Shown in pieces: positions 44,995-53,186 of a stretch of DNA of 64,000 bases. The translations under genes and the position numbers were made by a program. The notes beneath the pieces were generated by a model, which was not told the origin of the DNA, did no database searches, and was given only the letters and a program-made list of their open reading frames with translations. Numbering within the stretch: the stretch's first letter is position 1; each line of letters begins with the position of its first letter. Source of the DNA: Clostridia bacterium. GTDB lineage: Bacteria > Bacillota_A > Clostridia > Oscillospirales > CAG-272. Location of the stretch: the NCBI GenBank assembly GCA_017452945.1, contig JAFTLD010000014.1:8969-72968 (forward strand), given 5' to 3'.

Positions 44995-46455
44995 ATGAAA
45001 AGAGTTCTTGCGTTTCTTCTCTGCGCTCTGATGCTCCTGTCCGTTTTGGTAGGCTGTGCTGAAAACAGCGACCAAGAGCAGGAATCCACTACGGGTGCCG
45101 TGGAAGAAGAATATTGGGTAAGCCCTGCGCTTACCGAAACTGACCTTTTCAAGGGCAATACCTTGAATTTGTTGGTCAATTCCGAGATGGATGCAGGTAG
45201 TGAGGAAGCTTCTACCGATCCTTTGGAGGATGCGATCTACAGAAGAAATGACAAGTTGGAATCCGTTTATGGCATTACGATCAACACTCTTGTGGAAACC
45301 GATCTTGCCGAACTGGGTAACAAAGTATCCAAGGACGTCAGTTCCGGCAATGCTGAGTACGATATCGTATATCAGCATATGGTAAATTCCGCAACCAATC
45401 TGGCGGTCAACGGACTTTTGATCGACCTTGTTGATCTGGAATACGTGGATTTTGATCAGGCTTGGTGGGACCAGGACGCAAGAGAGGGATTTTTGATCGG
45501 TGATCACCAGTTCCTGGCTGTTGGTGACCTGCTGCCCAGAACGCTGCTGGTTTCCGCTTGCATGGTTTTCAACAAAACACAGTTTGATAACCAGTCCATG
45601 GATTATCCTTACGACTTGGCAAGAGACGGCGCATGGACGCTGGATGAGCTCAACGCGCTGACCAAGGATCAGACAAAGGACGTTAACGGTGACGGTAAGA
45701 TCGAATATGAAAACGATTATTTTGGTATGACCAGCTGGCATCTTGACAGTCCCTTCAACTTCTTCTATGGTTCAGGCGCAACCTTCTTTACCAAGGACGA
45801 AGATAATTATCCCGTATACAGTGTGGACCAGGATAAGATCCAGAGTATTTACGATAAGGTTTACACTACGTTTGTGACCAATAACTCGTTGTACATCATG
45901 GACGTAGGCATCTACCAAGAAGCTTTCAAGGTGTTCACCTCTGGCAGATCGCTGTTTACCGCATGCTCTTTGAGCACCATTGCCAACTCGGAGAACGGCT
46001 TTAAGGACATGGCCGATGAATATGGCGTGCTCCCTCAGCCCAAATATGACACCAACCAGAAGGACTATATGAGCTTTGTAAACGGTGCTGCATCTGTGGT
46101 GGTCGTTCCCAAGAGTCTGACCGATGTGCGCTTGGAGTACGCAGGCTTTATGCTTGAAGCACTGGCGTCCTCCTCCTACTACATGGTTACCGACACTCTG
46201 TATGATAAGGTTGCTAAGTCCAAGAACGTGCGTGACCCCGAGTCTGCAGAGATGGTGGATATCGTCATCCGTAACAGAGTTTTTGATTTTGGTTATTCTC
46301 ACTTTTTCAGCAAGAGCTATCCTTGCGCAGTTCTGTTCATGACCTGTCTGGATTCCAAGGCTGATTCTGTTGCAAGTGCAATCAAGAAAACCAAGGATAA
46401 GGTTATGAACAAGGAGATCAACAGGATCCTGGAGGTTTACCAGGGCGAGAACTGA
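44995..46455 (+). CDS. extracellular solute-binding lipoprotein 1
   Basis: 486 residues from ATG 44995 (AGGAGA upstream; longer in-frame starts lie inside the promoter). Lipobox VGC near residue 20. The mature protein has the ABC-type periplasmic-binding fold of the family 1 (sugar) group: a first lobe with LNLLVNSEMDAG and TNLAVNGLLIDL, and a conserved EYGVLPQPKYDT-QKDYMSFVNG block. An EF-hand-like DVNGDGKIEYEND (~225) suggests bound calcium. The second copy follows 74 bp later. No permease or ATPase is nearby, so uptake must use components encoded elsewhere. Confidence 0.85.
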   Translation: MKRVLAFLLCALMLLSVLVGCAENSDQEQESTTGAVEEEYWVSPALTETDLFKGNTLNLLVNSEMDAGSEEASTDPLEDAIYRRNDKLESVYGITINTLVETDLAELGNKVSKDVSSGNAEYDIVYQHMVNSATNLAVNGLLIDLVDLEYVDFDQAWWDQDAREGFLIGDHQFLAVGDLLPRTLLVSACMVFNKTQFDNQSMDYPYDLARDGAWTLDELNALTKDQTKDVNGDGKIEYENDYFGMTSWHLDSPFNFFYGSGATFFTKDEDNYPVYSVDQDKIQSIYDKVYTTFVTNNSLYIMDVGIYQEAFKVFTSGRSLFTACSLSTIANSENGFKDMADEYGVLPQPKYDTNQKDYMSFVNGAASVVVVPKSLTDVRLEYAGFMLEALASSSYYMVTDTLYDKVAKSKNVRDPESAEMVDIVIRNRVFDFGYSHFFSKSYPCAVLFMTCLDSKADSVASAIKKTKDKVMNKEINRILEVYQGEN

Positions 46456-46529
46456 TGTTTTCGCACGTTTCCTTGTCACATTATCAATCAATATATTTGA
46501 ATTTTTGAAAATCACTAAGGAGAAAGAAC

Positions 46530-47987
46530 ATGAAAAAGCTTCTTGTAATTCTTCTGAGCGGCTTGATGCTGCTGTCTGTATTCGCCGGCTGTGCCGAAAA
46601 CGGCGGCGAGGAGCAGGAGTCCACTACGGGCGCTGTGGAAGAAGAATACTGGGTAAGCCCTGCGCTGAACCAGACCGATGAGTTTTCCGGCAATACTTTG
46701 ACGCTGCTTGTTAACCGCGAAATGGACGCAGGCAGTGAGGAGGCATCCTCCGATCCTCTTGAGGATGCACTGTACAGAAGAAACGACAAGCTGGAGTCTA
46801 CCTACGGCATTACCATCAACACACTGGTGGAGACCGACTATTCGGAATTGGGCGGTAAGGTGTCCAAGGACGTCAGCTCGGGCAACGGTGAGTATGATAT
46901 CGTGTATCAGCACATGGTAAATTCTGCAACAAATCTGGCGGTTAACGGTCTTTTATATGATCTGATCGACGTTGAGTACGTGGATTTTGATCAGGTATGG
47001 TGGGATCAGGACGCAAGAGAAGGCTTTACGATTGGCAATCATCAGTTCTTGGCTGTTGGTGACCTGCTGCCTCACACCATGCTGTATTCCGCTTGCCTTG
47101 CTTTTAATAAAGATCATTTTGACAATCAGTCGTTGGAGTATCCTTACGACCTTGCAAGAGATGGCGTATGGACCTTGGATGAGCTGAATGCGCTGACCAA
47201 GGATCAGACCAAGGACGTAAACGGTGACGGCAAGGTCGAGCTTGAAAATGACTTCTACGGTATGACCAGCTGGCATCTTGCAGGTCCGTTCAACTTCTTC
47301 TTTGGTTCCGGTGCTACCTTCTTTGTCAAGGATGAGGATAACTATCCCGTATATAGCGTAGACCAGGATAAGATCCAGAACATTTACGATAAGGTGTATG
47401 AAACCTTTATTACCAACGATTCTCTCTACATTGAGGATGTGAATATTCACACCAAAGCGTACACCATTTTTACCGAGGGCAGATCTCTGTTCGTTTCCTG
47501 CTCTCTGACCCAGATCGCAAATTCCGAATATGGCTTTAAGGATATGACAGATGAGTACGGTGTGCTGCCCCAGCCCAAGTACGACACCACGCAAAAGGAT
47601 TATATGAGCTTTGTAAACGGTGCTGCATCGGTTGTCGTCGTACCTAAGAGCTTGACAGAGGAAAGACTTGTATTTGTAGGCTATATGCTGGAGGCACTTG
47701 CTTCCTCGTCCTACTACATGGTTACCGACACGCTGTATGATAAGGTTGCAAAGTCCAAGAACGTGCGTGATGCAGAGTCTGCTGAAATGGTAGACATTAT
47801 CATCCGTAACAGAGTCTTTGACTTTGGTTATGCGCATTTCTACAGCAAGAATTATCCCTGTGCAGTGCTGTTCCAGACCTGCCTGGATGCTGAGAATACC
47901 TCTGTTGCAAGTGCGATCCAAAGAACAAAGGAAAAGACTATGACCAAAGAGATCAACAAAATCCTTGAGGTTTACCAGGGAGAATGA
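46530..47987 (+). CDS. extracellular solute-binding lipoprotein 2 (tandem duplicate)
   Basis: 485 residues, visibly about 80% identical to the previous protein across its whole length, including the lipobox (AGC), DVNGDGKVELEND and EYGVLPQPKYDT blocks. Differences cluster in surface segments such as DVNIHTKAYTIFTEGRS, where the first copy has DVGIYQEAFKVFTSGRS, suggesting divergence in ligand preference. Own ribosome site (AAGGAG), no clear promoter in the gap, strong terminator after it. Confidence 0.85.
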   Translation: MKKLLVILLSGLMLLSVFAGCAENGGEEQESTTGAVEEEYWVSPALNQTDEFSGNTLTLLVNREMDAGSEEASSDPLEDALYRRNDKLESTYGITINTLVETDYSELGGKVSKDVSSGNGEYDIVYQHMVNSATNLAVNGLLYDLIDVEYVDFDQVWWDQDAREGFTIGNHQFLAVGDLLPHTMLYSACLAFNKDHFDNQSLEYPYDLARDGVWTLDELNALTKDQTKDVNGDGKVELENDFYGMTSWHLAGPFNFFFGSGATFFVKDEDNYPVYSVDQDKIQNIYDKVYETFITNDSLYIEDVNIHTKAYTIFTEGRSLFVSCSLTQIANSEYGFKDMTDEYGVLPQPKYDTTQKDYMSFVNGAASVVVVPKSLTEERLVFVGYMLEALASSSYYMVTDTLYDKVAKSKNVRDAESAEMVDIIIRNRVFDFGYAHFYSKNYPCAVLFQTCLDAENTSVASAIQRTKEKTMTKEINKILEVYQGE

Positions 47988-48001
47988 TTTTTCTCTGAAA
48001 T

Positions 48002-48060
48002 AACACCGGTCCATGGTGTGATGCTCCAAGCGGAGTATTATGCCATGGACCGGTGTTTTT
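48002..48060 (+). terminator. long terminator hairpin with the CTCCAAGCGGAG core
   Basis: Stem of about 25 bp with few mismatches (AACACCGGTCCATGG ... CCATGGACCGGTGTT), apex CTCCAAGCGGAG, then T-run. Confidence 0.88.
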
Positions 48061-48110
48061 TGCAACAGAGAAAAAAGGAAAAAAACAACTTCATCAGATT
48101 TTTTTCGGTA

Positions 48111-48139
48111 TTGCAAATCGGAAAGTCCTATGCTATAAT
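48111..48139 (+). promoter_or_regulatory. orphan promoter ahead of a non-coding transcript
   Basis: TTGCAA (48111-48116), 17-bp spacer, TATAAT (48134-48139) with extended -10 TGC. Transcription would start near 48146 but no gene follows before the terminator at 48308. Confidence 0.75.
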
Positions 48140-48145
48140 GGCTAT

Positions 48146-48350
48146 AGAAAACTGCGTGATGTGCCTGCGCGCGTAACAGGGAATCGTCCCCTGTTACATT
48201 AGTACAAACAAAACCAATCAGATATATTGATAATTGCTGTAGAGGATAATGAAAAATGACTTTCTCAAGTGAAAACTGCGACAGGGAATGACTCTCCGCT
48301 ATATGATCACGCCCACCCACTCCGCATGCGGAACGGGTGGGCGTGTTTTT
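48146..48350 (+). ncRNA. candidate small RNA of about 200 nt, family unknown
   Basis: A good promoter and a strong terminator enclose ~200 bases without a coding frame or ribosome site. Inside is a perfect 9-bp hairpin (48173-48181 with 48189-48197). Two motifs are repeated in the same order: GAAAACTGCG (48147-48156, 48271-48280) and ACAGGGAAT (48176-48184, 48281-48289). Size and isolation would fit 6S RNA or another housekeeping or regulatory RNA, but I could not assemble the 6S secondary structure, and no T-box, SRP or known riboswitch signature is visible. Confidence 0.55.
48308..48350 (+). terminator. terminator of the candidate small RNA
   Basis: Perfect 11-bp stem (CACGCCCACCC with GGGTGGGCGTG), an inner TCCGC/GCGGA stem, then T5. 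Confidence 0.88.
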
Positions 48351-48362
48351 GCCCAAAAACTA

Positions 48363-48391
48363 TTGACAAACGGGGGAATAAATTATATAAT
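48363..48391 (+). promoter_or_regulatory. promoter of leuS
   Basis: TTGACA (48363-48368), 17-bp spacer, TATAAT (48386-48391): full consensus. Confidence 0.85.
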
Positions 48392-48449
48392 GATAGAAGT
48401 GTTTTTATGTCTAACCGCTACCGGGCGGCAGAAAGGAAAAATATAAATA

Positions 48450-50885
48450 ATGAAGTACGAGCATTTACAAGTTGAAAAGAAGTGGCAGGAATACTGGGAA
48501 AAGAACCAGACCTTCAAGACCGACGTTTGGGATTTTTCCAAGCCTAAGTTTTACGCGCTGGATATGTTCCCCTATCCGTCGGGCGTAGGTCTGCATGCAG
48601 GTCACCCCGAGGGCTATACCGCTACCGATATTATTTCGAGAATGAAGAGAATGCAGGGCTACAACGTGCTGCACCCCATGGGTTACGACTCGTTCGGTCT
48701 GCCTGCAGAGCAGTATGCGGTTACCACGGGTAATCACCCCAACGGCTTTACCCAGGAGAATATCAAGACCTTTTCTGCGCAGCTGCGCGAGTTGGGCTTT
48801 GACTATGACTGGTCCAAGATGATCGCAACCAGTGATCCCGAGTTCTATAAGTGGACGCAGTGGATCTTCAAGCAGCTGTATCTGGACGGCTATGCGCAGT
48901 ATATTGACATGCCCGTCAACTGGTGCGAGGAGCTGGGTACCGTGCTCTCCAACGATGAGGTCATCGACGGCAAGTCCGAGCGCGGCGGCTATCCCGTCGT
49001 CAGACAGAATATGAAGCAGTGGGTCATCAATCAGCCTGCGTTTGCCGAAGAGCTGCTGGAGGGCCTTGAGGAGATCGATTGGCCCGAATCCACCAAGCTG
49101 ATGCAGAAAAACTGGATCGGTAAGTCCACGGGCGTTGAGGTCAAGTTCGACATCGTGGGTGGTGGTGAGTTCTCGATCTTTACCACTTGTATTGAAACCA
49201 TCTACGGCATTACCTTCATGGTGCTGGCTCCCGACGGTGAGGTGGTCAAGCAGCTGATGCCCAGAATTGAAAATAAGGCAGAGGTGCAGGCTTATATCGA
49301 TGAAACGCTCAAGAAGAACGATATGGACCGTACCGAGCTCAACAAGACCAAGTCGGGCTGTGAGCTGAAGGGCGTGACCTGTATCAACCCCGTCAACGGC
49401 AAGGAAGTGCGCATGTTCATCGGTGATTTCGTGCTTGCCAACTACGGTACGGGCGCTGTTATGGCTGTTCCTTCTCACGACCAGCGTGACTTTGAGTACG
49501 CGATCGCACACAATATCGATATGATCCAGGTCATCGACGGCGATGAGAAACTCGGCCACGTGGACGTGTCCGAAAAGGCGTTTGAAAAGCAGGATTATCT
49601 GGGCAAGGGCTATCGCCTTGTCAATTCCGAGGAATTCACGGGTCTGACTGTGGAAGAGGCCAAGGAAGCCATTACCTCCAAGCTGGAAGGCCTTGGCGTG
49701 GCGAAGAGAACGGTCAACTACCACTTCAGAGAGTGGATCTTTGCGCGCCAGCGTTACTGGGGCGAGCCTGTTCCCGTGGTACACGGCGAGGACGGAGAGG
49801 TTCACGTGCTGCCCGACGAGGAGCTGCCGCTGATTTTGCCCGAGCTGGAAAACTACAAGGGCGAGGGTGGCAAAGCACCTCTGGAAAATGCAACCGAGTG
49901 GAAGTATTACGATCAGAACGGCATCAAGGGCAAGAGAGAAACCTCTACCATGCCCGGCTCCGCAGGCTCAAGCTGGTACTTCCTGCGCTATATCGATCCC
50001 CATAACAACGACGAGTTTGCAAATCAGGAGCTGCTCAAGCATTGGATGCCGGTCGACCTGTATATCGGTGGCCCCGAGCATGCGGTCGGTCACTTGATGT
50101 ATTCGAGAATCTGGAACAGATACCTGTACAATAAGGGACTGGCTCCCACCAAGGAGCCCTTCCAAAAGCTGGTGCATCAGGGCATGATCCTGGGTGCAAA
50201 CGGCATCAAGATGGGCAAGCGTTTCCCCGAGTACGTAGTCAATCCCAGTGACGTAGTCAGAGATTACGGTGCGGATACGCTCAGACTCTACGAGATGTTC
50301 ATGGGCCCGCTGGAGGTTTCCAAGCCTTGGAGTGATGCAGGCGTGGACGGTGCAAGAAGATTCCTCAACCGCGTATGGGCGTTCTTTACCGAACAGGAGA
50401 ACGTGGTGGATGAGGCAGTGTCTGCGCTTGAAAAGATCTACCACAAGAGCGTCAAGAAGGTCACTGAGGACTTTGAGAAGCTGGCGTTCAACACCGCGAT
50501 CTCGCAAATGATGATCTTTGTCAACGCTGTATATAAGGAAGGCAAGTGCTCTCGCGAATACGCGGAAGGTCTGATCAAAATGCTGTCCTGCATCTGCCCG
50601 CACATCGGTGAGGAGATCTGGCAGATCATGGGTCACGACAACACCATTGCATACGAGCCTTGGCCCGTCTTTGACGAGAGCAAGACGGTTGACGATACGG
50701 TTGAGGTTGCAGTGCAGATTAACGGCAAGGTTCGTGCCACTGTCATGCTGCCCGTAGGCTGCTCCAAGGAGGACGCCATTGCCGCTGCAAAGGCTGATCC
50801 CAAGATCGCAGAGCAGATCGAGGGCAAGACCATCGTCAAGGAAATTTCGGTTCCCGGCAAGATCGTCAACATCGTGGTCAGATAA
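48450..50885 (+). CDS. leuS: leucyl-tRNA synthetase
   Basis: 811 residues, bacterial-type length including the CP1 editing domain. The class I HIGH motif is HAGHPEGYT. The second signature reads KMGKR (near residue 587) instead of KMSKS, within GIKMGKRFPEYVVNPSDVVR. Trp-rich N-terminal YEHLQVEKKWQEYWEKN and the C-terminal anticodon-binding region (VQINGKVRATV) are normal. It charges tRNA-Leu. The consensus promoter starts only about 50 bp upstream, leaving no room for a T-box leader, so leucine starvation control by that route is unlikely. Confidence 0.96.
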   Translation: MKYEHLQVEKKWQEYWEKNQTFKTDVWDFSKPKFYALDMFPYPSGVGLHAGHPEGYTATDIISRMKRMQGYNVLHPMGYDSFGLPAEQYAVTTGNHPNGFTQENIKTFSAQLRELGFDYDWSKMIATSDPEFYKWTQWIFKQLYLDGYAQYIDMPVNWCEELGTVLSNDEVIDGKSERGGYPVVRQNMKQWVINQPAFAEELLEGLEEIDWPESTKLMQKNWIGKSTGVEVKFDIVGGGEFSIFTTCIETIYGITFMVLAPDGEVVKQLMPRIENKAEVQAYIDETLKKNDMDRTELNKTKSGCELKGVTCINPVNGKEVRMFIGDFVLANYGTGAVMAVPSHDQRDFEYAIAHNIDMIQVIDGDEKLGHVDVSEKAFEKQDYLGKGYRLVNSEEFTGLTVEEAKEAITSKLEGLGVAKRTVNYHFREWIFARQRYWGEPVPVVHGEDGEVHVLPDEELPLILPELENYKGEGGKAPLENATEWKYYDQNGIKGKRETSTMPGSAGSSWYFLRYIDPHNNDEFANQELLKHWMPVDLYIGGPEHAVGHLMYSRIWNRYLYNKGLAPTKEPFQKLVHQGMILGANGIKMGKRFPEYVVNPSDVVRDYGADTLRLYEMFMGPLEVSKPWSDAGVDGARRFLNRVWAFFTEQENVVDEAVSALEKIYHKSVKKVTEDFEKLAFNTAISQMMIFVNAVYKEGKCSREYAEGLIKMLSCICPHIGEEIWQIMGHDNTIAYEPWPVFDESKTVDDTVEVAVQINGKVRATVMLPVGCSKEDAIAAAKADPKIAEQIEGKTIVKEISVPGKIVNIVVR

Positions 50886-50910
50886 TTTCAAAAAACTTTT
50901 GCATAAACAC

Positions 50911-50939
50911 TTGACATTGGCAAACGTTTGGTGTATAAT
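50911..50939 (+). promoter_or_regulatory. promoter of rpsU
   Basis: TTGACA (50911-50916), 17-bp spacer, TATAAT (50934-50939): full consensus. Confidence 0.85.
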
Positions 50940-51006
50940 ACCAAAGGATATAACGGAAGTTATGTTTAATTCACTCTTGGCAGACGCGAGGGGAGGGAAA
51001 TAGATA

Positions 51007-51183
51007 ATGGCAGAAGTAAGACTCAAGGAAGGCGAAACCCTGGATAGCGCTCTGAGACGTTTTAAGCGTCAGATGGCTCGCTCCAACGTTCTTGCCGAGC
51101 TCCGTAAGAGAGAATGCTACGAGAAGCCCAGCGTAAAGCGCAAGAAGAAATCTGAAGCAGCGCGCAAGAGAAAGTATAAGTAA
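51007..51183 (+). CDS. rpsU: 30S ribosomal protein S21
   Basis: 58 residues, the normal size. It begins [20 protein letters not shown], contains [20 protein letters not shown] and ends in a basic tail. GGAGG lies upstream of ATG 51007. S21 binds the 30S platform near the anti-Shine-Dalgarno end of 16S rRNA and aids initiation. Monocistronic between its own promoter and terminator. Confidence 0.96.
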   Translation: MAEVRLKEGETLDSALRRFKRQMARSNVLAELRKRECYEKPSVKRKKKSEAARKRKYK

Positions 51184-51194
51184 TTATAACAATC

Positions 51195-51232
51195 AAGAGG
51201 TTAAGTCGATGACTTGACCTCTTATTGTTTTT
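51195..51232 (+). terminator. terminator of rpsU
   Basis: AAGAGGTTAAGTC with GACTTGACCTCTT (one G-U pair), 3-base loop, then ATTG and T6. Confidence 0.88.
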
Positions 51233-51273
51233 TGTCTGCGCGTGATATCATGAGAATCAGGCGAATAGCAAAT

Positions 51274-51662
51274 AAAAAAGGACTGCTCAATCGGGATGCA
51301 AAATTAGCGGTAAGACAGCAGGAATTTGTTCGTTTTTGAGCAAATTCCTGCTGTTTTTTTGTAGAAGTAAGACGCGAAAGAGCGTCCGCATGGTGACCTC
51401 ATCCGTCGCCTGCGGCGCCACCTTCCCCAGCGGGGAAGGCTTCTTTAGCGCATCCGTTTTGCTCAATTATCCGCTGAGGGGTTAACTTTATGAGCCTTCC
51501 CCGCTGGGGAAGGTGGCGCGTAGCGCCGGATGAGGTCACCATACGGATGCTCTTTCACGTCTTATACAACAGAAAGCAGAAGCCTTGGCATGACTTCTGC
51601 TCTTGTTCATTGGTTCTGTTTTACCGCTAATTTATCAGCCCCGTGAAGCGGCCCTCTTTTTT
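51274..51662. repeat. element A copy 2, interrupted palindrome
   Basis: The core matches copy 1 at 13904: ATTAGCGGTAAGACAGCAGG, then GAATTTG, with the 12-base loop in reverse orientation (51329-51340). The left hairpin (51316-51328 with 51341-51353) is intact and ends in T8. The outer right arm (CTGTTTTACCGCTAATTTATCAGC) reappears only at 51616-51639, separated by about 260 bp that contain element B. CTGTTTT flanks the insert on both sides (51351-51357 and 51616-51622), as a target duplication would. Confidence 0.75.
51368..51564. repeat. element B, long imperfect inverted repeat
   Basis: Arms of 73 and 71 bp (51368-51440 and 51494-51564) match with about eight differences, sharing TGGTGACCTCATCCG and CACCTTCCCCAGCGGGGAAG; the loop is 53 bp. 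No open frame is present. A further small stem GCAGAAG/CTTCTGC (51576-51600) lies between it and the right arm of element A. Confidence 0.8.
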
Positions 51663-51680
51663 GTCTGAAGTTGCAAGCGA

Positions 51681-52976
51681 TTACTGTTCGCTGCCCTGCG
51701 TCAGAGCCGCTTGTCTGTACGTGCCCTCGGTTTTTTGGCATTCCTCGGCCCACAGCTGTGCCTGACGGTCATAAACGCTTTGCGGAATTTCAGGCGTGCC
51801 TTTGGAGAAATTGGGCAACAACTGGTCTCCCGCAGCCTTGGGATCGGTGCAAGCCGTGTCACTGCGCCATGCTTCGCGAATGGATTTGTCGCGCAGGTTT
51901 GGGATCTCCACGCTCACACCGCCCGCAAGAACGGAACGGTAAGCGAAAAGGCCGGGCAGGAACATGTCCAGCGCCTCGTAAACGTCAATGGTGTCGGCAC
52001 TCTCGTCCCCATTGATTTTATTGATAAAGTGGTACATGGAATAAAAGTCCGAGCCACCGTGGCCAAAGCCCGCCACGCGATCCTCCATGCCGTGGGAGGG
52101 GAAGTAATCCTTGAAGATCTCGCGGTCGTATGCACCGTCCTCCTCGTCCACGTTGACGTAAATGCGTCCGATGTGACCGTTGCGCGCATCCTCGCGGCCG
52201 CATTCCATTCTGCCCTTGGAGCCGTACATGGTGTACCAGATTGAATTTTTGTAGAGGTCACCGTGGATTGACTTGACAATGCCGCCGTTTTCCAGCGTGA
52301 CCATCTCAATGCCAAACTGACCGCTCTTGCAGCCTGTACGCAGTCTGCGCTCGTTCTTGGTACCCTCAAAGCCAACGACAGATACGGGGCGCAGGCCGGT
52401 TGCGTGGATGATGGGGCCAAGTGAATGCGTGCAATAAAAGGTTGCGTAGCCGCAGTTGCGCCAGTGATCCGCCTCACCGTAAGCGATGCTTGGCCAAATG
52501 GATTCGCAGTTGTGAATGTATTCGCCCTCACCGTATTCAAATTCACCGATCTCGCCTGCCTCGTAAAGCTTTTTCATTTCGTAAGGGGCAGGCATGTAGC
52601 AGTAGTTTTCTCCGTAAGCATAAATCAAGCCGCTCTCTTCCACAGCCTCGACCAGCTCGACAGCCTCTTTCATGTTCTGCACCGGCAATACCTCCGAGAA
52701 CACGTGCAAGCCGCGCCTCAGGCAGCGAATGGCAAAAGGGGCATGCTCGTTGGCATAGTTAGCAAGCACAACGGCATCCATGTCGTGGTTGATAAAGTCG
52801 TCGAAATGATCGTAAAACGTGACGTTCAACCCTTGGGTGTACTGACGCTGTGCGTCCAGCGCCTCGGGGCTTTTGTCGCAAATGGCAACCACCTCTGCGT
52901 GGTCCGCACGCTTGCAATAATTGATCATGCTGGTACCGCGATACGCGCCCAGTACGCCGATCCTGATCTTTTTCAT
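51681..52976 (-). CDS. Gfo/Idh/MocA-family oxidoreductase
   Basis: 431 residues from the ATG at 52974-52976, which has AGGAAAGG upstream. The N-terminal Rossmann fold begins KKIRIGVLGAYRGTSM, giving a GxLGxxRG nucleotide loop. The conserved EVLPVQNMKEAVELVEAVE segment stands where this family has EKP or EVP. The C-terminal alpha/beta domain has GFGHGGSDFYSMYHFI, the metal/substrate-like HGGSD motif of a subfamily that acts on glycosides or inositols. Cytoplasmic NAD(P)-dependent oxidation of a sugar or polyol is likely. Monocistronic with its own promoter. Confidence 0.88.
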   Translation of the reverse strand: MKKIRIGVLGAYRGTSMINYCKRADHAEVVAICDKSPEALDAQRQYTQGLNVTFYDHFDDFINHDMDAVVLANYANEHAPFAIRCLRRGLHVFSEVLPVQNMKEAVELVEAVEESGLIYAYGENYCYMPAPYEMKKLYEAGEIGEFEYGEGEYIHNCESIWPSIAYGEADHWRNCGYATFYCTHSLGPIIHATGLRPVSVVGFEGTKNERRLRTGCKSGQFGIEMVTLENGGIVKSIHGDLYKNSIWYTMYGSKGRMECGREDARNGHIGRIYVNVDEEDGAYDREIFKDYFPSHGMEDRVAGFGHGGSDFYSMYHFINKINGDESADTIDVYEALDMFLPGLFAYRSVLAGGVSVEIPNLRDKSIREAWRSDTACTDPKAAGDQLLPNFSKGTPEIPQSVYDRQAQLWAEECQKTEGTYRQAALTQGSEQ

Positions 52977-53019
52977 GACTTGATTTCCTTTCCTGTGTAG
53001 TGTTGATCCAATCACGATT

Positions 53020-53048
53020 ATTATATCATGGAGACGTGCGGATTGTAA
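53020..53048 (-). promoter_or_regulatory. promoter of the oxidoreductase gene
   Basis: On the minus strand TTACAA (53043-53048), 17-bp spacer, TATAAT (53020-53025). Confidence 0.6.
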
Positions 53049-53111
53049 GGGGCATTGTGGCGAAATTTTTTGCCAAAACTTGTTTATAATGCTGAAAATT
53101 TCTTTATCTCG

Positions 53112-53140
53112 TTGACATCATCGTTTCCGTCATGTATAAT
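53112..53140 (+). promoter_or_regulatory. promoter of the secreted CBM9-like protein
   Basis: TTGACA (53112-53117), 17-bp spacer, TATAAT (53135-53140): full consensus. Confidence 0.85.
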
Positions 53141-53186
53141 ATAGAGGACGGATCTTGTCCGAATATAAAAGAAGAGGTAAGACATC

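Noticed and set aside
44995..47987. Complete ABC sugar transporter operon
   Set aside because: Only binding proteins are present; the flanking genes are a pilus-operon surface protein and leuS.
48146..48350. Definite 6S RNA call
   Set aside because: Length and context would fit, but I could not draw the closing stem with the central bulge. It is kept only as a candidate RNA of unknown family.
48350..48449. T-box leucine leader ahead of leuS
   Set aside because: The leuS promoter lies at 48363-48391, leaving under 60 bases of leader, and the conserved T-box motif (AGGGTGGNACCGCG) is absent.
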